Both the position numbers and the translations under genes were made by a program. Shown in pieces: positions 1 through 9,652 of a stretch of DNA of 64,000 nt; within the stretch, counting starts at the first letter, position 1; the number at the start of each line of letters is the position of its first letter. The notes beneath the pieces were generated by a model. That model was not told where the DNA came from and did not search any database. It was given only the letters and a program-made list of their open reading frames with translations. The DNA is taken from the NCBI RefSeq assembly GCF_051912485.1, contig NZ_CP196822.1, positions 496,001-560,000 on the forward strand. The letters are read 5' to 3'. Source of the DNA: Nitrobacter sp051912485. Its GTDB lineage: Bacteria > Pseudomonadota > Alphaproteobacteria > Rhizobiales > Xanthobacteraceae.

Positions 1-1157
1 TCTCATGCGGCAGCAACTTCCCGGGTCCAGCGGAACTCGGTGCCGTCAACCCATATGCGGTGCATGATCACGGCCAACCGACGCGCCAGCGCTACGATCG
101 CCTTTTTCATCCCTCGGTGCCTGGCGATCTTCATCGCCCAGGCCTTGAGCCAGGACCATTTCGCTGAACGCACCAGCATGATCTGGGCCGCTTCGTAGAG
201 CATCATCCGCATCATCTCGTCTCCGCACCGTGATATCCCGCCGGTTCGGTCGCTCTCGCCTGATTGATGCTTAGGAGGTGGTGTCAGTCCAAATACCGCC
301 CCGACCGCCTTGGAGTTCCTGAAACGGGCGGGCACATCGACGGTGACACGATAGGTCAGCGCAACCACAGGACCGACACCGGGGATCGTCATCAGGCGCC
401 GGCACACCTCATCGTCCCGGACGATGGCCAGCAAGCGACGGTGCAGAATGCCGATCTGTTCGCGAAGCACCCGCCGGACAATCAGCAGCGGTTCAACCAG
501 AACGGCCAGGTCGGGAAGGTCCGCAACAAGCTCCTTGATGCGGACCTCGAACTTCACTGTTCCTACCACGCCCATCTTGAGACCGAAGTTGCGCAAGGTG
601 GCGCGCAGGTCGTTCTCGATGGCGATGGCCTTTGACTGAAGCAGCTTGCGATGGGTCAGCAGCATTCGCAGTTTCTGGCTGCGTAACGTCTTCACATGCA
701 CCGGGCGGTAAAGCCCCGCCCGCATCATCTGAGCGATGCCGCGGGCATCGTTGCGGTCCGTCTTGTTGATCTGCGCCTTCAACACCGCCCTCATGTGCCG
801 CGTCTCGACACAGATCACCGGTAAGCTCGCTTCGGCAAGAGCGCTGAAAAGCCATTGCGACAACGGACCGGCTTCCAGTCCAATCCGCTTGAAGTGATAG
901 GTAGGGTTCGTCAGCACTTCCAGCAGAGCTCCGGGTTCGCTCGCTACCTTCACTTCCCGCACGATCCCGCCTGTGTCATCCACAATGCAGACGCTCGTTT
1001 CCTTGACTGAAATGTCCAGTCCGGCAAAATGGTCCATGCTGCGCTTCTCCTTCTGATGCTTGAGGCCGTAACCACGGACCTCGTTTTCACCATCAGCCTG
1101 AAGCGCAGCACCCAAAATCTTCAGCTATCCACAAGCTGGCCGGCCGATTACCTCATC
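1..1157 (-). mobile_element. IS110 element, copy 1 (element runs off the window)
   Basis: The element end is set by comparison with the second copy at 57413. Both share a terminal block of about 40 bases beginning GATGAGGTAATCGG (read outward here near 1157). Both copies are inserted into integrase-core IS DNA, but at different positions of that IS, so they are independent insertions or products of rearrangement. Confidence 0.8.
3..1037 (-). CDS. IS110-family transposase (copy 1, apparently intact)
   Basis: 344-residue DEDD transposase of the IS110 family, which moves circular element DNA using a RuvC-like domain and a C-terminal helix-hairpin-helix domain. The N-terminal GLDIS acidic motif, the GLEAGP and TDRNDA motifs, and the C-terminal IPGVGPV motif are all visible. 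An upstream in-frame start exists, but the ATG at 1037 follows an AGGAG box 8 bases away and gives the usual MDHFAGLD start. A frameshifted, 3'-truncated copy in opposite orientation lies at 57533-58086. The stop codon lies at the window edge, so the full element end is not visible. Confidence 0.93.
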   Translation of the reverse strand: MDHFAGLDISVKETSVCIVDDTGGIVREVKVASEPGALLEVLTNPTYHFKRIGLEAGPLSQWLFSALAEASLPVICVETRHMRAVLKAQINKTDRNDARGIAQMMRAGLYRPVHVKTLRSQKLRMLLTHRKLLQSKAIAIENDLRATLRNFGLKMGVVGTVKFEVRIKELVADLPDLAVLVEPLLIVRRVLREQIGILHRRLLAIVRDDEVCRRLMTIPGVGPVVALTYRVTVDVPARFRNSKAVGAVFGLTPPPKHQSGESDRTGGISRCGDEMMRMMLYEAAQIMLVRSAKWSWLKAWAMKIARHRGMKKAIVALARRLAVIMHRIWVDGTEFRWTREVAAA

Positions 1158-1633
1158 TCTCTATGGCTTGTTAATCATGGGGCATGGTCGACGACAGGTT
1201 TTATGGTTTGGCGTTACCGCGCATCCGACCGCCGAATGGATCACGCAAGCGTGTGGCTGGGACCAGACTCCCTGCTATCTGATCCGCGATCGCGATGGAG
1301 CCTATGGCGAGGTTTTCATCCGAAGACTTCGATCCATGGGTATTCGCGATTGACCGACGTCGCCACGTTCCCCATGACAAAACGCATATGCTGAACGACT
1401 GATCGGTTCCATCCGACGGGAATGCCTTCCACGTTGTTGTGTTCGGCGAGCGGCATCTCCGTCACGTGCTGCTGTCGTATATGGATTATTACAACGAGGC
1501 TCGCACGCATCTATCCTTGGAGAAGGATTCACCGGTCTCGCGCAACGTTGAGCGGGCCGGACACATTTTTTGCCGTCCGGTCCTGGGCGGGCTGCATCAC
1601 CAATATATTCGGATTTGATTTACGACAGGCACA
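1158..1633 (+). pseudogene. Integrase-core (rve) IS type 1, 3' fragment
   Basis: Broken remains of a DDE integrase-core transposase. Segments reading HPTAEW, YLIRDRDGAYGEVF and THLSLEKD appear in different frames. The right terminal inverted repeat (GATTTACGACAGGCACA, ending near 1633) is preserved. The 5' half is replaced by the IS110 copy. The same IS recurs as fragments at 5504, 13211, 22455, 29809, 45208 and 56403; none is intact. The terminal repeat TGTGCCTGTCGCAAATCAAA is deduced by comparing these ends. Confidence 0.85.
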
Positions 1634-1957
1634 TGTGCATCCGAACGCTAAGATTGCTGCGCTCCCCATAGGAAGTCGAGACATGATCAATATCCGGGTT
1701 GCCTTCGGTCCTTATCTTGCGAATGCCAGTACATTCGGCGGGGCTATAGCGGCCCTTGGCACTTTCGGAGGACGGGCCGTAAATCTTGACCAACAACGCA
1801 TAGTCGATATCGCCGGCGAACGCACCTTCAACGGTCTCCAGATTGGCCTTGTGGCCCTCGCTGGTAAGCTGCACGCGATTGGCGAGGTGGGAGGCCAGAT
1901 CATCCATGAAAATAATCGCAGCGTCACTCGCAGCTTCCAACGTACCATGACAGAATA
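1634..1957 (-). pseudogene. IS1-family transposase, internal fragment
   Basis: Reads as the central part of an IS1-type DDE transposase: VQLTSEGHKA, YALLVKIYGP, YSPAECTG and HVSTSYGER are typical motifs. The C-terminus is cut by the adjoining integrase-core IS end at about 1633 and the N-terminus is missing. A second IS1 relic carrying the C-terminal part lies at 13534-13770. Confidence 0.75.
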
Positions 1958-2066
1958 AGCTTCGTATCAGCGTCGATTGCGGAACCCACTACCGATTGGA
2001 GAGGTTGCTATGGCACGCGCCGGGACGTGATAGTATTCGCCGGCGGCGCGCTTGAGGAAATGATTT

Positions 2067-4046
2067 ATGAAGCTGATCGTCGCAGCTATTCGACCTTTTC
2101 TCTACGGCGTGCAAATGACGGCCGCCGTGTCGCTTGCTCTGTTTGTCGCGTTCTATCTTCAGCTTGATACCCCATCGTGGGCGGGCACGACGGCAGCCAT
2201 CGTTTGCCAGCCGGTCGTAGGATCCACGCTTTTAAAGGGCGCGTTCCGGCTGGTGGGAACGGCCTTTGGAGCGGTCGCTACCGTACTGCTCACCGCGGTG
2301 TTCCCCCAGGACAGATTCGGTTTTTTGTTTGGGATGCTTGTCTGGGCGGCGGCATGCTCGTTTGTTTCCACATTGCTCCGGAATTTTGCCGCATACGCCG
2401 CCATGCTGGCCGGCTATACGTTGATCATCATAGCGGGTACCTCGATCGCGGCGCCTGACCAGGTTTTCGAAATAGCCATCAACCGGGCATCCGAGATTTG
2501 TGTCGGGATCGTCGCGGGCACATTGGTTGTAGGTCTGACTGACCTCGGGAATGCTCCGAAGCGGCTATCGAATTTATTGTCTCGGCTTATCATGGAAACG
2601 GCGCTCCATCTCGCCAGCGTGCTCGCCGGCGGGGCTCGTCAGGGCATGGAAGGCGCAAACGTCCGCCGCGCGCTAATCGGAAGGACAGCGGCTCTTGATC
2701 CAATCATCGACCAGGCCGCTGGTGAATCGCCAGAGTTGCTGCAAAGGCGGTCGGTCCTTCGAGCCGCAATCGACGGCCTGTTTGAGGCCCTGTCAGGCGC
2801 GCGGATAGTGGAGACGCATCTGCGGAATCTTCCGGAAGCAGAGGCTGTGCGGAACGCCCACATAGTATCCAGCAAGCTGCCAGATGATTGGCGCGCCGCC
2901 ACGCCGGGTAACTCCCAGACCGCACAATCGGCGTTGGATCACGATGGCAATCTTGGGCTCGTTCGAAACCTCGTCGGCCTGGAAACCGAGGACGACCCGT
3001 CCTTGCGCCTGACGGCCGACGGTGCCGCCGACGTCGCCTCGGGCCTCGCGACCGCGGCCAATGGTCTTGCTTTAATCGATGATCCGGCTCGAGCTCATCC
3101 CGTTGCGCGGGGGCCCAAACTGGTTGTCGCCGACTATCTGCCCGCGATGATCAATGCCTTGCGTGTCTTCCTCGGTGTGGGTGCTGTCGTTCTCTTTTGG
3201 ATAATCACGGCATGGCCCAATGGTCCGCAGGCCGTGATGTTCACCGCCATCACCATCATGGTGATCTCGCCGATGCAAGATCGGTCCATTGGAGCCGCGT
3301 TGGGGCAGGGGGGCGGAACGCTCATTGCCGCTGTCGTTGTCTCCTTCATCAAGTTCGGTCTTCTCGTCAACAAGGAGACATTTGGGGCCTTCGCGCTGAT
3401 GATAGCCATCGGCCTTGTGCCGCTTGGGGCGCTGTCCAGCATCCCGCGCCTTGCACCCTTCTTCATCCCCGCCTCGCTCAATTTCGTCCCGATGCTCTCG
3501 CCGACAAACCTTATGACCTTTGACGTAGCGGCCTATATGAACACTGCGCTCGGCCTGCTTGCGGGCTGCGCAGCAGGCGGTCTCGCATTGCTCCTTATTC
3601 CGCATTTGCCGCTGCGGATCCGGTCGCAGCGGTTGGTGGACCTGTCAATTCGCGATCTCAGGCGTCTGGCTGCGGGCAAGCGCACCTGGACCCTGCGAGA
3701 ATGGCAAGATCGAATTTACGCGCGGATGATCGACATGCCGGAAGCGGCGGAGCCGGTCCAGCGGTCCCTCCTGGTCACGACCTTGTCTGTCGGAATACAG
3801 GTCATCCGCCTCAGCCACCTGACCAGGCATGGGCAAACTTCCGCGAGGCTCACCGCGATCCGGGAAAGTCTCGCCCACGGCGACCTGACTATGTTGCGGC
3901 ATGCCTTGGACGACCTGGACGACGACATGTCGGCCGTTCCTGATACCGTTCCGAGTGCGCGCTGGAGGTTGCGGGCGAGATCTGCGCTACTCGCGATCGA
4001 AGATGCGGTCAACCGCCACAGCGGATATTTCGAAAGTCGGTCATGA
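2067..4046 (+). CDS. FUSC-family membrane exporter (AaeB/fusaric-acid-resistance type)
   Basis: 659-residue inner-membrane protein with two hydrophobic blocks, about residues 10-155 and 355-510, separated and followed by soluble helical segments. This is the usual two-repeat layout of FUSC proteins, which export aromatic or weak organic acids with a periplasmic adaptor. The segment GTTAAIVCQPVVGSTLLKGA is typical of the first repeat. It is the first gene of a three-gene operon: its stop overlaps the DUF1656 gene by four bases (ATGA) and the HlyD-type adaptor follows. A purine-rich GAGGAAA lies just upstream of the start. The substrate cannot be read from sequence. It is one of the few unbroken loci near the IS-rich left edge. 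Confidence 0.92.
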   Translation: MKLIVAAIRPFLYGVQMTAAVSLALFVAFYLQLDTPSWAGTTAAIVCQPVVGSTLLKGAFRLVGTAFGAVATVLLTAVFPQDRFGFLFGMLVWAAACSFVSTLLRNFAAYAAMLAGYTLIIIAGTSIAAPDQVFEIAINRASEICVGIVAGTLVVGLTDLGNAPKRLSNLLSRLIMETALHLASVLAGGARQGMEGANVRRALIGRTAALDPIIDQAAGESPELLQRRSVLRAAIDGLFEALSGARIVETHLRNLPEAEAVRNAHIVSSKLPDDWRAATPGNSQTAQSALDHDGNLGLVRNLVGLETEDDPSLRLTADGAADVASGLATAANGLALIDDPARAHPVARGPKLVVADYLPAMINALRVFLGVGAVVLFWIITAWPNGPQAVMFTAITIMVISPMQDRSIGAALGQGGGTLIAAVVVSFIKFGLLVNKETFGAFALMIAIGLVPLGALSSIPRLAPFFIPASLNFVPMLSPTNLMTFDVAAYMNTALGLLAGCAAGGLALLLIPHLPLRIRSQRLVDLSIRDLRRLAAGKRTWTLREWQDRIYARMIDMPEAAEPVQRSLLVTTLSVGIQVIRLSHLTRHGQTSARLTAIRESLAHGDLTMLRHALDDLDDDMSAVPDTVPSARWRLRARSALLAIEDAVNRHSGYFESRS

Positions 4047-4261
4047 GCTTCGTTGAAATTGATATTTTTGGCGTTCTTGTCTCGCCGTTCATGCCGCTGA
4101 TGGCGCTTGCCTTCGCCATTACCATGGTACTGCGCTGGCTGGCGGTTCGACTTGGCTGGTTGCGGCGGATCTGGCACCCGGCTCTTTTCGAATTCTCTGT
4201 CTTCCTCATTGTGTTGTCGATCACGGTTGCATTGTTCGGTTCGCTCAGGATCTACGTTTAG
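4043..4261 (+). CDS. DUF1656 small membrane protein (AaeX-like)
   Basis: 72-residue protein with two predicted membrane helices (about residues 10-30 and 48-68). It starts MSFVEIDIFGV, as is typical of the small DUF1656 component found between FUSC permeases and HlyD adaptors. The ATGA overlap with the upstream permease implies translational coupling. Its exact role in the complex is not established; AaeX in E. coli is the nearest named analogue, by position and size. Confidence 0.88.
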   Translation: MSFVEIDIFGVLVSPFMPLMALAFAITMVLRWLAVRLGWLRRIWHPALFEFSVFLIVLSITVALFGSLRIYV

Positions 4262-4272
4262 GAAACGGCCGC

Positions 4273-5286
4273 ATGCCGCAAACATTACCGTCCCCGGAGA
4301 CGCCGCCGCCCGGACAGCAGTCAACACGGGATGATCCGTCTCCGCCGAACGATAGCCGATCGATCGAGCGGCGACTTCGTTTGCTGCCGGTCATCGGAAC
4401 TTTTCTGGTCGCCACACTGGCCGCAGGGGCCGTCTGGATATTGTGGCAGGATTATATGGGAACGCCTTGGACGCGGGACGGCACGGTACGAGCTTACGTC
4501 GTGACCTTGGCACCTGAAGTGTCGGGCCGGATCACCGAACTCGATGTCCGTGACAATCAGTACGTCCACGTGGGCGATCTGCTGATGAAGATCGATCCGC
4601 GCGACTACAAAGTCGCGGTCGATCTAAGCAAAGCCGCTGTCGATGAGGCGCAGGCCGATTACGACAATAAGAAGGTGCAAGCGGACCGACGCCTGGCTTT
4701 GTCGGATCTGTCCACGTCGATTGAAGCGCGTCAGTCCTACACGTCCAGTGCCGCGATGGCGTTGGCGGTGCTGGAACAGCAAAAGGCCAATTTCGAGCGG
4801 GCAAGGGTCAATCTCGCGCGAACGGAAATTCGTTCGCCGGTCACCGGCTGGGTTACCAATCTTCTTCTTGCTCGGCAGGGAGATTACGCGGCGACCGGAC
4901 AGACTGCCATGTCTCTCGTCGAGGCCGACTCGTTCTGGGTCGACGGGTATTTCGAAGAAACCGCGCTGAAGCTTATTCACGAAGGCGATCCAGCAACGAT
5001 CTGGCTTCTCGGCTATCGGCAAGTGCTGCAGGGACACGTGGAGGGCGTTGCGCGCGGCATCGTCGTGTCAAACGCCACACCGGGAAAAAGCGGCCTTGCG
5101 AGTGTCAACCCCATCTTCACCTGGGTGCGGTTGGCGCAGCGCGTTCCGGTGCGCATGCACCTCGACGCTGTCCCGCCGGATGTCCAGCTCGTCGTGGGCA
5201 TGACCGCGACCGTCGAAATCCATCCGAAGCCTGCGAGTGCGTCCGGCGCTCCTCCTACCGCGGCAGTCAAGCCGAACCACCCATGA
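4273..5286 (+). CDS. HlyD-family periplasmic adaptor of the FUSC efflux system
   Basis: 337-residue membrane-fusion protein. A Pro/Ser-rich cytoplasmic N-terminus is followed by one membrane anchor (about residues 38-58), a biotinyl-lipoyl half motif around LAPEVSGRITEL, a helical hairpin, and the second lipoyl half near EIRSPVTGWV. The C-terminal beta region contains GMTATVEIHP. It would link the FUSC permease to an outer-membrane channel; no outer-membrane factor is encoded nearby. It starts 12 bases after the DUF1656 stop, in the same operon. Confidence 0.92.
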   Translation: MPQTLPSPETPPPGQQSTRDDPSPPNDSRSIERRLRLLPVIGTFLVATLAAGAVWILWQDYMGTPWTRDGTVRAYVVTLAPEVSGRITELDVRDNQYVHVGDLLMKIDPRDYKVAVDLSKAAVDEAQADYDNKKVQADRRLALSDLSTSIEARQSYTSSAAMALAVLEQQKANFERARVNLARTEIRSPVTGWVTNLLLARQGDYAATGQTAMSLVEADSFWVDGYFEETALKLIHEGDPATIWLLGYRQVLQGHVEGVARGIVVSNATPGKSGLASVNPIFTWVRLAQRVPVRMHLDAVPPDVQLVVGMTATVEIHPKPASASGAPPTAAVKPNHP

Positions 5287-5503
5287 TCGGGACGGCGCTG
5301 CTGGACGCTCTGTATGATCCCGATTCTCACCGACTTGCAGGCAACGAGGCGTCTTTCATTGCTTGTTTGGTGATCTGCGGCGAGATCTTTATCGCCGGCT
5401 CAAAGTGACGGCAATTGACAGGAGCCCCTGATGACTCTCTCGCCGCCAGTCGGGCAGCCTCCGCGCTGTCCGTACGTCCGTGCCAATAAACTCCCATGCT
5501 GGG

Positions 5504-5990
5504 TGTCCCTGTCGGAAACCTAATCCGGCTGGCAACTGAGGCCGAATCGCGCAATGCTTCGGCCTTATTAGAGAAGCTTGTAGCCTGGTCTGGTTGGCGC
5601 TGGTCGGATTGTTCCGGTCGCGGGCCTCGCTGGAAGCCGAGATACTGATCCTTCGTCACCAGCTTAACATCCAGCGACGTCAATCACCGAAGCGGCTGAA
5701 TTTCAGCACTTTGGATCGGTTGCTATTTGCTGGGCTGTATCGTTTGGCGCCAAGTGTTCTAGGGGCTCTGGCGATTTTGAAGCCTGAGACGGTGATCGTT
5801 GGCATCGTGCCGGTTTCAGATCGTATTGGCGCTGGAAATCGAGGCGTCGCGGCGGCCGGCCGACGGTGCCGCTGGAAATACGCGAGCTGATCCGCGAGAT
5901 GAGCATTGCCAATCCGCTGTGGGGAGCGCCGCGGATTCATGGCGAGCTTCTCAAGCTTGGCATCGAGATCGGCCAGACCAGCGTGGCGAA
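5504..5990 (+). pseudogene. Integrase-core IS type 1, 5' fragment
   Basis: Begins with the left terminal repeat TGTCCCTGTCGGAAACC. The reading frame shows LVGLFRSRASLEAEILILRH, then a frameshift by a small deletion near 5800, then WGAPRIHGELLKLG in another frame. It is cut at about 5990 by an IS110-type element. Confidence 0.85.
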
Positions 5991-6067
5991 TGGGATGGAC
6001 CGGCCGTGCTCCCACCCCGAACGGCTGTCAGAGTCGGGAGGTTTTAAGAGCACGAGGAGGACACGCC

Positions 6068-6790
6068 ATGTCCAGCAAAGCAGACACCGCAATTGTGCGC
6101 GCCATTGGTATCGATACCGGCAAGAACACGCTGCATGTGATTGGCTTGGATGAGAAAGGCGCGATCGTACTGCGCGAAAAGGTCTCTCGGACCCGGATTG
6201 CCGCACGATTTGTGAATGGGCCACCTTGCCTCATCGGCATCGAAGCCGGCATGGCTTCTCATCACGTCGCGCGTGAGCTGGTCGCACTCGGTCACGAAGT
6301 CAAGCAGGTGCCACCAGCCTATTCCAGACCGTTCCGGCAAGGTCACCAGAACGACTTCCGGGATGCGCACGCGGTTGCGGAAGCTGTAGAACGCCCTTCG
6401 ACGCAGTGCGTTCCGATAAAGACCGACGAGCGACTGGATTTGCAGGCGTTACATCGCGTGCGGTCTCGCCTGATCGGCAATCGGACGGCTGTGATCAATC
6501 AGATTCGCGGCTTTCTATTGGAGCACGGCATCCCGGTCCGGCAGGGGCATCACTTCCTACGACAGCAGCTGCCACAGCTTCTGGCCACGCGCACCGATGT
6601 GCTATCGCCTCGAATGATCAGAATCATCGGGGACCTTATGGCTGATTGGAAATATCTCGATGAGCGCAGCGAAAGGGTGACGGATGAGATCGAGGCGCTC
6701 GCGCGCGTCGACGAGGGTTGCCAGCAGTTGATCACGGTTCCAGGGGTCGGTCCGATCATCTCAAGTGCGATGGTGGCTGCGATCGGCAAT
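6068..6790 (+). pseudogene. IS110-family transposase (second type), 3'-truncated
   Basis: About 240 residues remain of a transposase of usual length near 320-340. GIDTGKNTLHVIG gives the first catalytic Asp, IGIEAG the Glu, and NDFRDAHAVAEA the DEDD core. VPGVGPIISSAM is the start of the helix-hairpin-helix domain, after which the frame runs into hsdR sequence at about 6790. A short leader (5991-6067) with GAGGA precedes the start. It has diverged strongly from the IS110 at 3-1037. Confidence 0.88.
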
Positions 6791-7487
6791 CCTGTCGCCG
6801 TCGCCGGAACTGCGTGACCACATCACGACGTTCAAGCGCCTGGCACAACTCTACGCCGCTGTGCGCAACGCCTATGCTGACAAGGTCGGCTTTGTCGCCG
6901 ATCTTGCCTACAAGACCAAGCGTCTCGTCGAGGAAGCCGCCATGCAGGACGGCCTCGGCCGCCTGACCAAGAGCGTGACCTTTGACGTCAAGACGCTCGA
7001 AGCGCTGCGCGGCGAGAAGGGACCGGATGAGGGCAAAGTCTTCAATCTCGTCCGAGGACTTCAAAAGGAGATCGACGACGACGCGAATGCGGCGCCCGTT
7101 CTGCAACCCCTCAAGGATCGTGCCGAGCGCATCCTCAAGGACATGGAAAGCCGGAAGACGACCGGCCTCGCGGCAATGGACCTCCTGGCGGCACTTGCCG
7201 CCGAGAAGGATGCTGCGGCAAAGGCCGCAAAGGAGACCGGACTTTCGCCGAAAGCCTTCGGCATATTCTGGGCGCTCAAGGACGATGAAGCACTCAAGAA
7301 AGGCGGCGTTGCGCCCTTGGACCTTGCCAAGGAGGCCGAAAAGCTGATGACCCGTTTTCCGAATGCTCAGGTCAATGCCGACGAGCAAAGACAGCTCCGA
7401 GCGGCTCTTTATCGCCCGTTGCTTGGCGTCGAACGCGATGCCCGTACCAAGATCGTCGATCTGGTCATCGAGAGCGTGACCCGATGA
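6789..7487 (+). pseudogene. hsdR: Type I restriction enzyme R subunit, C-terminal fragment
   Basis: About 230 C-terminal residues of HsdR: LRDHITTFKRLAQLYAAVRN, then a lysine/glutamate-rich helical region ending RTKIVDLVIESVTR. The nuclease and helicase domains are absent; the upstream junction is the truncated IS110. The stop overlaps the next gene by four bases (ATGA), the arrangement seen when the YgjP-like peptidase follows hsdR. The tail alone cannot restrict DNA. Confidence 0.82.
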
Positions 7488-7825
7488 AGTGGCCGACGAA
7501 TGGGTCGCTGTCTCCCGCTGCCCGCCTCAAGCGGCGCGTGGACTTCTGGGCGGTTAGGCTGCGGGTGATGCCGCGTATCATTCGAGTGCAGCGGATGACG
7601 CGCAAGTGGGGCTCGTGCTCCAGCGCGGGAACGATCACGTTGGCGATTGATCTGGACGAGCAGAGCGAAGCCTTTCAGGATTTCGTCATCGCCCACGAAC
7701 TCCTTCATCTGAAGGTGCCGAACCATGGCCGGCTGTTCAAGGCGTTGATGACGACCCACGTACCGAATTCGCGATCGCAGGACGTTCGGCGGAGGTGGCG
7801 TCCGGTGGGAAATTTACCCCTCTGA
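7484..7825 (+). CDS. YgjP-like (DUF45, M48-type) metallopeptidase
   Basis: 113 residues. RKWGSCSSAGTITLA and HELLHLKVPNHGRLF are the signature of the YgjP/DUF45 zinc-peptidase family (HExxH-like helix plus a downstream NHG histidine). Such genes commonly follow type I restriction genes in alphaproteobacteria. It overlaps the hsdR remnant by four bases and is probably stranded after loss of the restriction operon. The C-terminus (RRRWRPVGNLPL) may be altered. Confidence 0.85.
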   Translation: MKWPTNGSLSPAARLKRRVDFWAVRLRVMPRIIRVQRMTRKWGSCSSAGTITLAIDLDEQSEAFQDFVIAHELLHLKVPNHGRLFKALMTTHVPNSRSQDVRRRWRPVGNLPL

Positions 7826-7839
7826 CGGAGGGAATGGGT

Positions 7840-7900
7840 GCCGGCGGAGAGGATCGAACTCCCGATCCTTCGGTTTACAAAACCGCTGCACTACGCCGGC
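7840..7900 (-). tRNA. tRNA-Thr(TGT) relic lacking the D-arm
   Basis: Read on the minus strand, the acceptor strands GCCGGCG and CGCCGGC pair. The anticodon arm CGGTTTTGTAAACCG carries TGT, and the T-arm GGGAGTTCGATCCTC is intact. Where the D-stem and loop should be there are only a few bases, giving 61 nt instead of about 76. The expected 3' CCA is not clean. It is most likely a pseudogene or the residue of an integration site. Confidence 0.75.
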
Positions 7901-8541
7901 CCTGGCGGACACCGATCTCGGTGCCTATTCGGTACTTGCCGGACCGCACCGACCTTAATCGATCAGCCTTGGCGCATTATGTTCATCGGAATGCGTGATT
8001 GGGCGTACCGGTTTTGATCAGCGAGTCTTGATAATAATATAATATAAAGCCGAGAGCGAAGGAGGCTGTTGAGCCTCCAACGGTTTGCGTTACTGCTGTT
8101 CATCGCAGCTGTCCCCCATTCGCAGACCCAAAGCCCGAACCAAGACTGTACCGCTCCGTCGACCCTCGTCGGGTAGTACGATAACCAAGGTACAAACTGT
8201 TTTACAGTGAGACTCCTGCGCCTCGCGCGATCACGCCAGTTAATGCGCGGGGAGGGGGAGGGGTTCCTGCGGCCTTATTTTGTGCGTCGCGGCACAGATC
8301 ATGGGGCTACCCATGCCAGCTGTAAATGGCACCAGCATCGGAAACTGATGCAGTGTGCGGCATAAATTTACCGAACCGCGAGCAACTAAAATCGGAGATA
8401 GGGATTAGAATTGCCTAACAGGTCGCGGCAAGACCAGATTCCTTGCTCTCGCGTCTGGGCTTGCTCGTGATCGGTTTCCGAAGGGCAACTCGCGCCCTCT
8501 GGCGGCCCGAGGTTTGACCCTGCGAAAGGGAGACAACGAAC
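7901..8541. other. Gene-free stretch
   Basis: No convincing gene, repeat copy or terminator was recognised. An AT-rich patch (TAATAATATAATATAAAG near 8030) stands out and may be a promoter or a recombination scar. The last 30 bases carry the ribosome-binding site GGGAGAC of the following gene. Confidence 0.5.
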
Positions 8542-9477
8542 ATGGCCACATATTATCCTCTCGAAGGCACGTCACATCCACACTCAGAAACTGTCGCCGC
8601 AGACGGACTGGTGATCCGTCATATCGGCTTCTCCGATCTTCTCGATGCGTTGCGGCTGGGCTGGGAAGACTTCAAGGCGGTACCGAGCCACGCCATTGTC
8701 CTTTGCGTCATCTATCCCGTGATCGGAATTCTGCTGTGGCGGATGGTGCTCGGCTACTCGGTCTTGCCGCTGCTGGTTCCGCTCGCCGCCGGCTTTGCCC
8801 TGATCGGGCCGTTTGCGGCGCTCGGACTCTATGAACTGAGCTATCGGCGCGAACTCGGCATGGAGGCGTCCGCCTGGCACGCGTTCCGCGTGTTACGGGC
8901 ACCGTCGTTCGGATCGATGCTTGGGCTGGGCGCGCTGTTGTTTGCCATTTTCGTCGCCTGGGTGGTAACGGCGCACGCGATGTATGTCTCCGCCTTCGGC
9001 AACGTCCCGGCATCGGCGATTCCCGATTTCCTCACGCGGGTTTTCACCACGTCCGAAGGTTGGCGCCTGATCATGGCCGGCTGCGGCGTCGGATTCCTGT
9101 TTGCAGCCGTCGCCTTGTGCATCAGCATTGTGTCGTTCCCGCTGATGCTTCACCAGCACGCCGACATGACCGATGCCATGATGACGTCGATGCGCGTGGT
9201 CGCGAAGAATCCAATCGCAGCCGCGGAATGGGGTTTGATCGTTGCCTTCCTACTTATGCTCGGATCAATTCCCTTCTTCCTCGGCCTCACAGTCGTGATG
9301 CCGTTGCTCGGTCATGCGACGTGGCATCTCTATCGCAAGGCGATCGAGAGCCCTTTGACGTCGTCATCGCACGAAGTCCCGGAAAGGGAGACGGAAAAGC
9401 GCTACGCGGCAGATTTCCCGTCCGTCTTGTTCCCCCCTTACGGGCACAAGCACCGATACTTCGATGGTTCGGATTGA
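8542..9477 (+). CDS. DUF2189 multi-pass membrane protein
   Basis: 311 residues, about six hydrophobic helices between residues 45 and 270. The N-terminal IRHIGFSDLLDALRLGWEDF pattern is typical of DUF2189 proteins, inner-membrane proteins of unknown function common in Bradyrhizobium. A GGGAGAC box lies 8 bases before the ATG. The C-terminal about 45 residues (after PLLGHATWHLYRKAIE) are hydrophilic with a PYGHKHRYFDG end. It stands alone, with a MITE copy 175 bases downstream. Confidence 0.88.
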   Translation: MATYYPLEGTSHPHSETVAADGLVIRHIGFSDLLDALRLGWEDFKAVPSHAIVLCVIYPVIGILLWRMVLGYSVLPLLVPLAAGFALIGPFAALGLYELSYRRELGMEASAWHAFRVLRAPSFGSMLGLGALLFAIFVAWVVTAHAMYVSAFGNVPASAIPDFLTRVFTTSEGWRLIMAGCGVGFLFAAVALCISIVSFPLMLHQHADMTDAMMTSMRVVAKNPIAAAEWGLIVAFLLMLGSIPFFLGLTVVMPLLGHATWHLYRKAIESPLTSSSHEVPERETEKRYAADFPSVLFPPYGHKHRYFDGSD

Positions 9478-9652
9478 TCGAAAGACGCACTCTCGCAAGG
9501 CTGTCTCGATGTCTGTGTGCTCTTGAGTTCAGTGGCAATCGAGGCAGCCGCTGCGCCGCGGAGCGTTCAGATGGACTCCCACTAGGCATGGTCTTCCTGC
9601 GCAGAGGCGGGTTTCCGCTGCGCAATTTTCTCGAATTGCTTTGGTGTTGGCG

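Noticed and set aside
7795..7998. 67-codon plus-strand frame across the tRNA relic
   Set aside because: It translates the antisense of the tRNA sequence (EDRTPDPSVYKTAALRR pattern), a well-known false gene call.
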